Source: Pseudomonadota bacterium
GTDB taxonomy: Bacteria; Pseudomonadota; Alphaproteobacteria; Rhizobiales; Xanthobacteraceae
Length of the DNA: 11,076 nt
Assembly: GCA_963205465.1 (NCBI GenBank)
Contig: CAUJKG010000187.1
Span: 1 to 11,076 of the forward strand
Reading direction: 5' to 3'
The translations under genes were made by a program, and so were the position numbers. This document shows, piece by piece, positions 1 to 6,492 of this stretch. The notes below the pieces were generated by a model. It was not told the DNA's origin, did not search any database, and saw nothing but the letters and a program-made list of their open reading frames with translations. Position 1 is the first letter of the stretch, and the number at the start of each line of letters is the position of its first letter.

Positions 1-468
1 TTCTTCTGCTGAAAAAGCGAAGCCGTTTTCCTCGCGGATCGGGATCGGAATCGGATTGGCCCCGGTGAACTCGATCATCGAGCGATAGATCGGAAAGCCG
101 GGGTCCGGATAGAGAATGTCGGCGCCGGGTTCGCCGAACATCAGGATCGCGGCGAACATGGTGATCTTGCCGCCCGGAACGACCGTGATGAGGCCGGGAG
201 ATACCTCCAGGTGGAAACGCTTGTGCAGATCGGCGGCGATGGCTTCGCGCAAGGGGGCGATGCCGGTTGCGGGCGTATAGCCGTGATGGCCGTCGCGCAG
301 CGCCTTGATTGCGGCTTCCACGATATGCGGCGGGGTCGGGAAATCCGGCTGGCCGATGCCGAGGCTGACGATGTCGCGGCCTTGCGCCGCGAGGTCGGCG
401 GCGCGGGCCAGCACGGCAAAGGCGTTTTCTTCTCCAATGCGGCTGAAGCCCGCGATGGTCTGCAACAT
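1..468 (-). CDS. PLP-dependent aminotransferase, class I/II (partial, N-terminal 156 residues)
   Basis: This is the N-terminal part of a fold-type I aminotransferase, a soluble PLP enzyme that moves amino groups between an amino acid and a 2-oxo acid. The minus frame is open from an ATG at 468 to the window edge. The start is supported by AGGA eight bases upstream, with no in-frame ATG, GTG or TTG just before it. Family landmarks are SLGIGQPDFPTP at residues 35-46, the GYTPATG block (Tyr64), a cofactor-phosphate loop PGGK at 98-101 (family members more often have GAK or GSK there), and PDPGFPIY at 121-128. The PLP-binding lysine would lie beyond the window, since family members are about 390-400 residues. 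Substrate cannot be read from this fragment; aspartate/aromatic-type or a broad-range enzyme are all possible. It diverges from the CorC-like gene, with 56 bases between the starts used here. Confidence 0.9.
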   Translation of the reverse strand, partial: MLQTIAGFSRIGEENAFAVLARAADLAAQGRDIVSLGIGQPDFPTPPHIVEAAIKALRDGHHGYTPATGIAPLREAIAADLHKRFHLEVSPGLITVVPGGKITMFAAILMFGEPGADILYPDPGFPIYRSMIEFTGANPIPIPIREENGFAFSAEE

Positions 469-524
469 GGCGCGTTTCCTGTTTTCTGCAGGCTGAATTG
501 AACCTATTTTCTCCGTGTTTTCAA
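469..524. promoter_or_regulatory. Divergent intergenic gap, likely back-to-back promoters
   Basis: This is the only gap between the divergent aminotransferase and CorC-like genes, and it is richer in A and T than its surroundings, so promoters for both directions probably sit here. On the plus strand TTGAAC (498-503) lies 17 bases before TCAAAT (521-526), a loose match to sigma-70 boxes. If that pair is real, transcription would start near 533, which favours the downstream ATG at 594 for the CorC-like protein. On the minus strand TTGAAA (524-519) could be a -35 box but no good -10 follows. No operator is recognisable. Confidence 0.3.
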
Positions 525-1898
525 ATGGCTACGGCGGACCAGCCGGAGCAGCCATTGCCGGACGCCCCGCCGCCATGCGAAATTCCCGCCATTATGGGCA
601 TATGGTTGGAACTGGCGGTCGTTGTGGGTCTCGTCGTCCTCAACGGCCTTTTTGCTATGGCGGAAATGGCGATCGTTTCGTCCCGCCGGCTGCGCTTGCA
701 GCAGATGGCCGAAGCCGGCAGCAAGGGCGCTGGCCGCGCGCTCGCGCTTGCCGAAAATCCGAGCCGTTTTCTCTCCGGCGTGCAGGTCGGCATCACGCTG
801 ATCGGCATTCTCTCCGGCGCTTTCGGCGGTGCGACGCTCGGCGTGCGTTTCGGTGAATTTCTCACCGGCCTCGGGCTGTTCGGCCAATATGCCAATGAGA
901 TCGCATTCGGTTCGGTGGTGGTCGCAATCACTTTCGTCTCGATCGTGCTCGGCGAACTCGTACCGAAGCGGACAGCTCTGAGCAGTCCGGAAGCGATCGC
1001 CTCTCTGCTTGCGCGGCCGCTCCAGATCGTGGTGCTGATCGCGCGGCCGATGGTGTGGCTCCTGGAGATGACGACGGCGGCCGTGCTCGCACTACTCCGC
1101 GTCAAGACCGACAAGCCCGAAGGTGTCACTGAAGAGGAAGTCAAGCTTGCGATCGCGGAAGGTACCGAGTCCGGCGTGATCGACGAAGTCGAAGAAGAGA
1201 TGATCCATGGCGTGCTCGAACTGGCCGACCGTTCGGTCGAAGCGGTGCTGACGCCGCGTACGGACGTTTACTGGATCGATCTCGACGACGAGCCTGCCAA
1301 GATCGCACGGGAGATCGCCGATTGTCCTTATTCGCGTATCGTGGTCGCGCGGGGAGGCGATATCGGCCGTCCGATCGGAATCGTGCAGAAGAAAGATCTC
1401 TTGAACAATCTTCTCGCCGGGATGCCGCTGGATATCGAGCGCAATATCATCCAGCCGCTGTTCGTGCCGGAGACGCTGCCAGTGCTGCGGCTCCTGGAAA
1501 TGTTCAGGACCGCGAACGTGCATATCGCGCTGGTGGTCGACGAGTATGGCGACTTCACCGGCGTTGCTACCTTGCACGATGTGCTCGAAGGGATCGCGGG
1601 CGACATCGACCGGGATCATGAGGGCGAAGCGAAGGAGATCATCAAGCGCGCGGACGGCTCGTGGCTCGTGGACGGCCGTGCTTCGATTGAGAATCTTCGC
1701 GAAGAACTCGGGATCGAGGAAACTTCCGACGAATATCATACCGCGGCGGGGCTGGCGCTCGAGAAGCTCGCGCGGATTCCGGTCGAAGGCGATCACTTCA
1801 TCGTCGGTGACTGGCGCGTCGAAATCATCGACATGGACAGTAAACGCATCGACAAACTGCTTTTCATTCCGCTGGAGCCCGCAAAAGCAGCCGAATAA
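525..1898 (+). CDS. CorC/HlyC family membrane protein (DUF21 - CBS pair - CorC_HlyC)
   Basis: Inner-membrane protein of the hemolysin C/CorC (CNNM-like) family, whose members are linked to magnesium/cobalt efflux or ion homeostasis. Numbered from the ATG at 525 (457 aa), a DUF21 domain spans about residues 24-195. Its first membrane helix carries NGLFAMAEMAIVSSRR (40-55) and it has the family motif LGELVPKRT (142-150). Two CBS domains follow (about 240-300 and 305-365, with VVDEYGDFTGVATLHDVLE in the second), then a C-terminal CorC_HlyC domain (about 375-450). The start is uncertain: ATG 525 is preceded by no clear ribosome site. ATG 594 would remove a proline-rich 23-residue leader and give 434 aa, nearer the usual family length. 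TTG 498 is also in frame, but its codons look non-coding. It lies 21 bases before the dehydratase gene and is probably co-transcribed with it. The transported ion is unknown. Confidence 0.93.
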   Translation: MATADQPEQPLPDAPPPCEIPAIMGIWLELAVVVGLVVLNGLFAMAEMAIVSSRRLRLQQMAEAGSKGAGRALALAENPSRFLSGVQVGITLIGILSGAFGGATLGVRFGEFLTGLGLFGQYANEIAFGSVVVAITFVSIVLGELVPKRTALSSPEAIASLLARPLQIVVLIARPMVWLLEMTTAAVLALLRVKTDKPEGVTEEEVKLAIAEGTESGVIDEVEEEMIHGVLELADRSVEAVLTPRTDVYWIDLDDEPAKIAREIADCPYSRIVVARGGDIGRPIGIVQKKDLLNNLLAGMPLDIERNIIQPLFVPETLPVLRLLEMFRTANVHIALVVDEYGDFTGVATLHDVLEGIAGDIDRDHEGEAKEIIKRADGSWLVDGRASIENLREELGIEETSDEYHTAAGLALEKLARIPVEGDHFIVGDWRVEIIDMDSKRIDKLLFIPLEPAKAAE

Positions 1899-1919
1899 AA
1901 AAATCAAAGCGAGGAAACG

Positions 1920-3725
1920 ATGACGACAAACGGAGCGAAGCCCGCCCGCCGCCTGCGCTCGCAGGCCTGGTTCGATGATCCGACCAACCCCGACGTCACC
2001 TCCGGCTATCTGGAGCGTTACCTGAATTTCGGCTTTACGCGGGAAGAGCTGCAGTCCGGCAAGCCGATCATCGGCATCGCGCAGACGGGCTCGGATCTCT
2101 CGCCCTGCAACCGGCATCATCTCGAACTTGCGCATCGCGTCCGCGAAGGCATTCGTTCGGCGGGCGGCATCTGCTTCGAGTTTCCCGTGCATCCGATTCA
2201 GGAAACCGGCAAACGTCCGACCGCGGCACTCGATCGCAATCTCGCTTATCTCGGGCTGGTCGAAGTGCTCTACGGCTATCCGCTCGATGGTGTCGTGCTC
2301 ACGACCGGATGCGACAAGACCACGCCCGCCTGCATCATGGCGGCGGCGACGGTGAACATTCCGGCAATCGTGCTTTCCGGTGGGCCGATGCTGAACGGCT
2401 GGTATAAAGGCGAGCGCACCGGCTCCGGCACGATCAAATGGAAGGCGCGCGAACTCTACGCCACCAAGGAGATCGACTACGAAGGCTATATGGAACTGGT
2501 CGCTTCATCGGCGCCGTCTCCGGGACATTGCAATACCATGGGCACGGCTTCGACCATGAACGGACTTGCCGAAGCGCTCGGCATGTCGCTGCCCGGCTGT
2601 GCCGCGATCCCGGCGCCCTATCGCGAGCGCGGCCAGATCGCTTACGAAACCGGCAAGCGTATTGTGGAGATGGTGGAAGAGAATCTGCGTCCCTCCGACG
2701 TTCTCACGCGCGAGGCCTTTGAAAACGCAATCGTCGTCAACTCGGCGATCGGCGGTTCGACCAATGCGCCGGTGCATCTCAATGCCATCGCACGGCATAT
2801 CGGTGTGAAGCTCGACGTCGACGATTGGCAGAAACACGGACACAAGATTCCGCTCCTCGTGAACATGATGCCTGCCGGAGAATATCTCGGCGAGGAGTTT
2901 CATCGCGCGGGCGGCATCCCCGCGGTCGTCAACGAATTGATGAAGCAGAACAAGATTCATGAAGGCGCGCTCACGGTGAACGGCAAGTCCATCGGCGAAA
3001 ATTGCCGGAGCCGTGAGGTGGTGGATCGCAACGTCATTTGGTCTTACGATAAGCCCATGCGCCGCGACGCCGGCTTCATCGTGATGAAAGGCAATCTGTT
3101 CGACAGCGCGATCATGAAAACGTCCGTGATCTCGAAGGAATTCCGGGATCGCTATCTTTCGAATCCCAAGGACCCGGATGCCTTCGAGGGACGCGCGATC
3201 GTGTTCGACGGGCCGGAAGATTATCACGCGCGCATCGACGATCCTGCGCTTGCGATCGACGAGTCCTGCATGTTGTTCATGCGGGGCGCCGGTCCGATCG
3301 GTTATCCGGGGGCGGCGGAGGTCGTGAACATGACGGCGCCTACAGCGCTCCTCAACCGCGGGGTGAAATCGTTGCCCTGTATTGGTGACGGCCGGCAGTC
3401 CGGCACTTCCGGTTCGCCGTCGATCCTCAATGCCTCGCCGGAAGCGGCCGCCGGTGGCGGGCTCGCCATTCTGCAAACCGGAGATCGCGTCCGTATCGAT
3501 TTGAGGAAGGGTGAAGCCAATATTCTGGTCGATGCGCAGGAACTGGCGGCGCGCCGCGCGAAGCTCAAGGCCGATGGCGGTTACAAGTTTCCGCCGAGCC
3601 AGACTCCGTGGCAGGAAATCCAGCGGCAGATGGTGGATCAGCTTTCCGAGGGTATGGTGCTGAAACCGGCGATCAAGTTTCAGAACGTCGCCGAGACCTT
3701 CGGTATTCCGCGGGAGAATCACTGA
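1920..3725 (+). CDS. IlvD/Edd family dehydratase, D-xylonate dehydratase-like
   Basis: Cytoplasmic iron-sulfur dehydratase that removes water from a sugar acid (aldonate) to give a 2-keto-3-deoxy acid. The 601-aa length suits the pentonate/hexonate branch of the family. Three conserved cysteines expected to hold a [2Fe-2S] cluster are visible: Cys63 in SDLSPCNR, Cys131 in TTGCDKTTP (Lys133 is the expected metal-binding, carbamylated lysine) and Cys204 in GHCNTMGTASTM. Ser494 in GDGRQSGT is the expected catalytic base. From memory, stretches such as GKPIIGIAQTGSD, RPTAALDRNL and AAIPAPYRERGQ match Caulobacter XylD closely, more so than dihydroxyacid or phosphogluconate dehydratase; L-arabinonate dehydratase is a more distant relative. 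The start has GAGG five bases upstream (1911-1914). Its stop overlaps the next start by one base. Exact substrate (xylonate, arabinonate, galactonate or similar) is not determined by sequence, so no symbol is given. Confidence 0.93.
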   Translation: MTTNGAKPARRLRSQAWFDDPTNPDVTSGYLERYLNFGFTREELQSGKPIIGIAQTGSDLSPCNRHHLELAHRVREGIRSAGGICFEFPVHPIQETGKRPTAALDRNLAYLGLVEVLYGYPLDGVVLTTGCDKTTPACIMAAATVNIPAIVLSGGPMLNGWYKGERTGSGTIKWKARELYATKEIDYEGYMELVASSAPSPGHCNTMGTASTMNGLAEALGMSLPGCAAIPAPYRERGQIAYETGKRIVEMVEENLRPSDVLTREAFENAIVVNSAIGGSTNAPVHLNAIARHIGVKLDVDDWQKHGHKIPLLVNMMPAGEYLGEEFHRAGGIPAVVNELMKQNKIHEGALTVNGKSIGENCRSREVVDRNVIWSYDKPMRRDAGFIVMKGNLFDSAIMKTSVISKEFRDRYLSNPKDPDAFEGRAIVFDGPEDYHARIDDPALAIDESCMLFMRGAGPIGYPGAAEVVNMTAPTALLNRGVKSLPCIGDGRQSGTSGSPSILNASPEAAAGGGLAILQTGDRVRIDLRKGEANILVDAQELAARRAKLKADGGYKFPPSQTPWQEIQRQMVDQLSEGMVLKPAIKFQNVAETFGIPRENH

Positions 3726-4561
3726 TGCCGACCGTTGCCGAAAAGCGCGCAACCTTTCGCGAGTTGCACCGGAGCGGCTGCTTCGTCATTCCCAATCCCT
3801 GGGATGTGCCGAGCGCGCGCTGGCTGCAAGCGATGGGCTTCAAGGCGCTGGCCTCCACCAGTGCGGGCTTTGCGTGGTCACAATGCCTGCCGGACAACGC
3901 CGTGCCGCGCGAGATGGCGCTTGATCATCTGCGCGAGCTGGTCGCCAACACCGACCTGCCGGTCAATGCCGATTTCGAGGGCGGCTTCGCGCATGAGCCT
4001 GCCGGTGTCGCGGAAAGCGTGGCGCTGGCTTGTGATACCGGGGTCGCGGGCCTCTCGATCGAGGATAAACGCGAGAAGGATAATCTTTATTCGCTGGAAG
4101 AAGGTGCGGCCCGCATTGCCGCCGCGCGTGCAGCCATCGACAAGAAAGGCGGCGACGTCTTGCTGGTCGGGCGCACGGAGAATTTTATCGTGGGCCGTCC
4201 CGATCTCGATGACACGATCGCGCGGCTGAAAGCCTATGCCGCCGCGGGTGCAGACTGCCTCTATGCGCCGGGCATCAACAAGCCGGAACAGATCAAGGCG
4301 ATCGTACAGGCGGTTGCCCCGAAGCCGGTGAACTTGCTGATCGGAACGCCGATGGGGTTGACGGTCAAGGATGCGGAAGCGCTTGGCGTGCGCCGCATCA
4401 GCATCGGCGGTTCGCTGGCGCGTGCTGCCTGGGGTGGCTTCCTCCGCGCGGCAAAAATGATCGCTGAGGAAGGCCGCTTCGATGCTTTCGCCGACGCGGC
4501 TCCGGGTATGGAACTCAACAAGTTCTTCCATAAAGACGCCAAAGCGCGGAGTGAGGCGTGA
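3725..4561 (+). CDS. Isocitrate lyase/PEP mutase superfamily enzyme
   Basis: A 278-aa protein of the PEP mutase/isocitrate lyase superfamily, TIM-barrel enzymes that make or break C-C or P-C bonds next to a 2-oxo or carboxylate group using magnesium (methylisocitrate lyase, oxaloacetate decarboxylase and PEP mutase are members). Visible landmarks are NPWDVPSAR (24-32), the substrate/metal strand NADFEGGF (81-88, with Asp83 and Glu85), SIEDK (111-115), VGRTENF (148-154) and a C-terminal GVRRISIGGS (221-230). The isocitrate lyase KKCGH signature is absent, so it is not a classical glyoxylate-cycle enzyme. The frame is open further upstream, but the ATG at 3725 overlaps the dehydratase stop by one base (TGATG), and the family N-terminus starts there. 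Its coupling to a sugar-acid dehydratase suggests, as inference only, that it cleaves or processes the 2-keto-3-deoxy product. Substrate unknown. Confidence 0.9.
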   Translation: MPTVAEKRATFRELHRSGCFVIPNPWDVPSARWLQAMGFKALASTSAGFAWSQCLPDNAVPREMALDHLRELVANTDLPVNADFEGGFAHEPAGVAESVALACDTGVAGLSIEDKREKDNLYSLEEGAARIAAARAAIDKKGGDVLLVGRTENFIVGRPDLDDTIARLKAYAAAGADCLYAPGINKPEQIKAIVQAVAPKPVNLLIGTPMGLTVKDAEALGVRRISIGGSLARAAWGGFLRAAKMIAEEGRFDAFADAAPGMELNKFFHKDAKARSEA

Positions 4562-5232
4562 TGCAGCCCGTGGGCGGGCCGGTCGATGCGACGCCTGCGT
4601 TGAAGCCGGACGGCGTCTTGTTGCGCGGGCGTTTTGGCGTGGTTGAGAAATTCGATCCGGAGAAGCATGCTGCGTCGCTCTGGGATGCGATTGAAGGCGA
4701 TGACGAGCTCTGGACCTATATGTGGCAAGGGCCCTTCGCCAGACGCGAGGATTTCGCCGTGTTTGCTGAATTGCTCGGCAGGCGCGAAGATCCGTTTGCC
4801 TATGCGATCGTCGATCGATCCAGCAACGTGCTCGGGGTTGCGACGCTCATGGAAATCCGTCCTGCGAACCGCGTCATCGAGGTCGGCGGAATTTTTTATT
4901 CCAAGGCGCTGCGGCACACCCCGCTTGCGACCGAGGCGCAGTATCTCCTGATGCGCTATGCGTTCGAGGAGCTGCGCTATCGCCGCTACGAGTGGAAATG
5001 CGACAGCCTGAACGCGCCGTCGCGCCGCGCCGCGGAGCGCTTCGGTTTCACGTTCGAAGGTGTTTTCCGCCAGCACATGATCGTCAAGAACCGCAATCGC
5101 GACACCGCATGGTTCTCGATCACGGACACGGAATGGCCGCGCGTGAAGCAGGCGTTCGAGCGCTGGCTCGCGCCTGAAAATTTTGATGCGGAAGGCCGGC
5201 AGAAGCAGAAGCTCCACGCGCGTCGCACATAA
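4561..5232 (+). CDS. GNAT family N-acetyltransferase (RimJ/RimL type)
   Basis: A 223-aa acetyl-CoA-dependent acyltransferase of the RimJ/RimL-like (Acetyltransf_3) branch of GNAT. The core lies at about residues 20-175. Typical features are a central strand EVGGIFYSKALRHTPLATEA (107-126), where related proteins bind the acetyl-CoA pyrophosphate, WKCDSLNAPSRRAAERFGF (145-163) with the Asn151/Ser154 pair, and FEGVFRQHM (165-173). The C-terminal tail (about 205-223) is basic and probably flexible. The ATG at 4561 shares its A with the upstream TGA and has GGAG and GAGG just before it (4552-4555, 4556-4557 region), so translation is likely coupled; GTG 4558 is an in-frame alternative adding one residue. 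Relatives acetylate protein N-termini, amino acids, antibiotics or small amines, and the substrate here is unknown. Its place inside a sugar-acid gene run is unexplained. Confidence 0.9.
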   Translation: MQPVGGPVDATPALKPDGVLLRGRFGVVEKFDPEKHAASLWDAIEGDDELWTYMWQGPFARREDFAVFAELLGRREDPFAYAIVDRSSNVLGVATLMEIRPANRVIEVGGIFYSKALRHTPLATEAQYLLMRYAFEELRYRRYEWKCDSLNAPSRRAAERFGFTFEGVFRQHMIVKNRNRDTAWFSITDTEWPRVKQAFERWLAPENFDAEGRQKQKLHARRT

Positions 5233-5299
5233 ATCGCACGATTTGCCTTGTTCGGTCTCTCGTGCAGGATAGCCGGCCCATGCAAGACGGTGAAATCTT

Positions 5300-6289
5300 A
5301 TGAATAGTGATCTCCACGTTCTGGTCACGGGTGCCGCCGGCATGATCGGCCAGAAACTGATTGCGCGCCTCATGCGCGAGCCACGTTTGGGCGGCAAGCC
5401 GATCGCGCGCATGACTTTGGTCGATATCGCCGATCCGGTGGCGCCGAAGGGCGCGCCGTTCAAAATTCAAACGCGGGCAGGGGATCTGTCGCTGCCGGGC
5501 GAGGCCTCGGCCGCCGTCGCCGACAGCCCGCAATATGTCTTTCATCTTGCCGGTGTCGTATCCGGCGAGGCGGAAACGGATTTCGACAAAGGCTATCGCG
5601 TGAACATCGACGGCACGCGCTTTCTCTTCGAAGCGATCCGCCAGCGCGGACACAAGCCGCGTGTGGTCTTCACGAGTTCGGCGGCAGTCTATGGCGGACC
5701 GTTCGACGGTCCGGTGACGGACGATTTTCATCTGACGCCGCATAGTTCTTATGGGGTCGCGAAAGCGATCGGTGAGCAGTTGCTCGCAGACTACACGCGA
5801 CGCGGCTTCTTCGATGGCGTCGGTATACGCCTGCCGGCCATCACCGTCCGGCCCGGAAAGCCGAACAAGGCGGCATCCGGGTTCTTCTCGAGCATCATCC
5901 GCGAGCCGCTCGCCGGCGAAATCGCCATGCTGCCGGTCGAGGAAGATACGCTGCATTCGCATGCGAGCCCGCGCGCGGCGATCGGCTATCTTCTGCATGC
6001 CGCGACGCTCGATATGGCAAAGCTCGACGGGCGCCCGAATCTGATGATGCCCGCGGTGGCCTGCACCATCGCCGGGCAGATCGAGGCGTTGCGTAAAGCC
6101 GGCGGTGACGCCGCCGTTGCGCGCATCCGGCGGGTTCGCGATACGCTGATCGAGCGGATCGTCGCGAGCTGGCCCCATACCTTCGAGGCCAACCGCGCGC
6201 TTGCGCTCGGCTTTGTGCCCGACAAGGATTTCGACGAGATCGTGGCCATTCACGTCGAGGACGAATTGGCCGGTAAAGTCCCGGCGTGA
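5300..6289 (+). CDS. denD: NAD-dependent epimerase/dehydratase family, D-erythronate dehydrogenase (DenD)-like
   Basis: A 329-aa extended short-chain dehydrogenase with an N-terminal Rossmann fold. The dinucleotide motif is TGAAGMIG (10-17), Asp42 in LVDIAD favours NAD over NADP, and the catalytic set is Ser126/Ser127, Tyr151 and Lys155 (SYGVAKAIGE). The blocks FHLAGVVSGEAE (81-92), DGVGIRLP, TVRPGKPNKAASGFF and IIREPLAGE are characteristic, as I recall them, of the DenD group. That group oxidises D-erythronate to 2-oxo-tetronate with NAD in the cytoplasm. The C-terminal DFDEIVAIHVEDEL also fits. The start ATG 5300 has GGTGA about eight bases upstream. A 67-base gap separates it from the acetyltransferase stop; it may be the last gene of the operon or have its own promoter. 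The downstream partners of the known tetronate route (OtnI, OtnK, OtnC) are not in the window, so the physiological substrate could be another aldonate. Confidence 0.85.
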   Translation: MNSDLHVLVTGAAGMIGQKLIARLMREPRLGGKPIARMTLVDIADPVAPKGAPFKIQTRAGDLSLPGEASAAVADSPQYVFHLAGVVSGEAETDFDKGYRVNIDGTRFLFEAIRQRGHKPRVVFTSSAAVYGGPFDGPVTDDFHLTPHSSYGVAKAIGEQLLADYTRRGFFDGVGIRLPAITVRPGKPNKAASGFFSSIIREPLAGEIAMLPVEEDTLHSHASPRAAIGYLLHAATLDMAKLDGRPNLMMPAVACTIAGQIEALRKAGGDAAVARIRRVRDTLIERIVASWPHTFEANRALALGFVPDKDFDEIVAIHVEDELAGKVPA

Positions 6290-6332
6290 CCCCGCGGGAC
6301 AGCGCTCACGAAATTGAGGGTTGACCGCGGGG
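6290..6332 (+). terminator. GC-rich inverted repeat right after the denD-like stop
   Basis: CCCCGCGG (6290-6297) begins directly after the stop codon and pairs perfectly with CCGCGGGG (6325-6332), leaving a 27-base loop. Its position suggests transcript 3'-end formation or RNA protection for the five-gene block. There is no T-tract after it, so a standard intrinsic terminator is not demonstrated, and the long loop weakens the case. Confidence 0.3.
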
Positions 6333-6345
6333 AGAGGCTGGCCGA

Positions 6346-6439
6346 CTAAAGCGGGGTATGGCTTGTTGCTATCCCGCTTTAGCTTTGTTTGAGCGTGATC
6401 CTTTCCGAAAACCGCTTCACACTTTTCGGGATCGTGCTC
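6346..6439. repeat. Composite palindromic intergenic repeat of Rhizobiales type
   Basis: Two inverted repeats sit side by side. The first has a 13-base stem, CTAAAGCGGGGTA (6346-6358) with TATCCCGCTTTAG (6370-6382), one G-T pair and an 11-base loop, followed by the T-rich CTTTGTTT; it could act as a terminator. The second has outer arms GAGCGTGATCC (from 6391) and GGATCGTGCTC (ending 6439), paired at all but two central positions, with inner arms CCGAAAA (6405-6411) and TTTTCGG (6423-6429). From memory, the second unit, including the interior ACCGCTTCACACTTTT, resembles a motif scattered between genes in Bradyrhizobium, Rhodopseudomonas and relatives. Only one copy is seen in this window, so repetitiveness is established knowledge or recall, not observation. 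It fills the gap between the denD-like gene and map. Confidence 0.65.
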
Positions 6440-6446
6440 GAGTTCC

Positions 6447-6474
6447 TTGCACTCGTCGCGTTCTCGCCTACATT
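6447..6474 (+). promoter_or_regulatory. Candidate sigma-70 type promoter for map
   Basis: TTGCAC (6447-6452) and TACATT (6469-6474) are spaced by 16 bases and lie just upstream of the map ATG at 6493, after the repeat. Transcription would start around 6481, leaving a leader of about a dozen bases with no clear Shine-Dalgarno. Box quality is only moderate. Confidence 0.3.
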
Positions 6475-6492
6475 TGGTTGTCAGAAAATCTT

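Noticed and set aside
3608..3724. Upstream in-frame extension of the lyase-family gene into the dehydratase
   Set aside because: It lies wholly inside the end of the dehydratase coding region, and the family N-terminus matches the ATG at 3725 with its stop/start overlap.
2505..3752. Long minus-strand open frame (415 codons) antisense to the dehydratase
   Set aside because: It mirrors codon structure of a strongly conserved plus-strand enzyme in GC-rich DNA, is rich in Arg and His, and shows no recognisable domain.
5280..5303. Seven-codon mini-ORF (MQDGEIL) whose TGA overlaps the denD-like ATG, a possible coupling leader peptide
   Set aside because: Very short, with no ribosome site of its own; an ATGA overlap of this kind arises easily by chance. 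Conservation in relatives would be needed.
4261..5463. Minus-strand open frame of 400 codons opposite the lyase-family and acetyltransferase genes
   Set aside because: Both genes on the plus strand have clear family motifs and coupled starts; the antisense product has none.
5120..6253. Minus-strand open frame of 377 codons opposite the denD-like gene
   Set aside because: Shadow of a clear SDR family gene; composition is Arg/His-rich without domain features.
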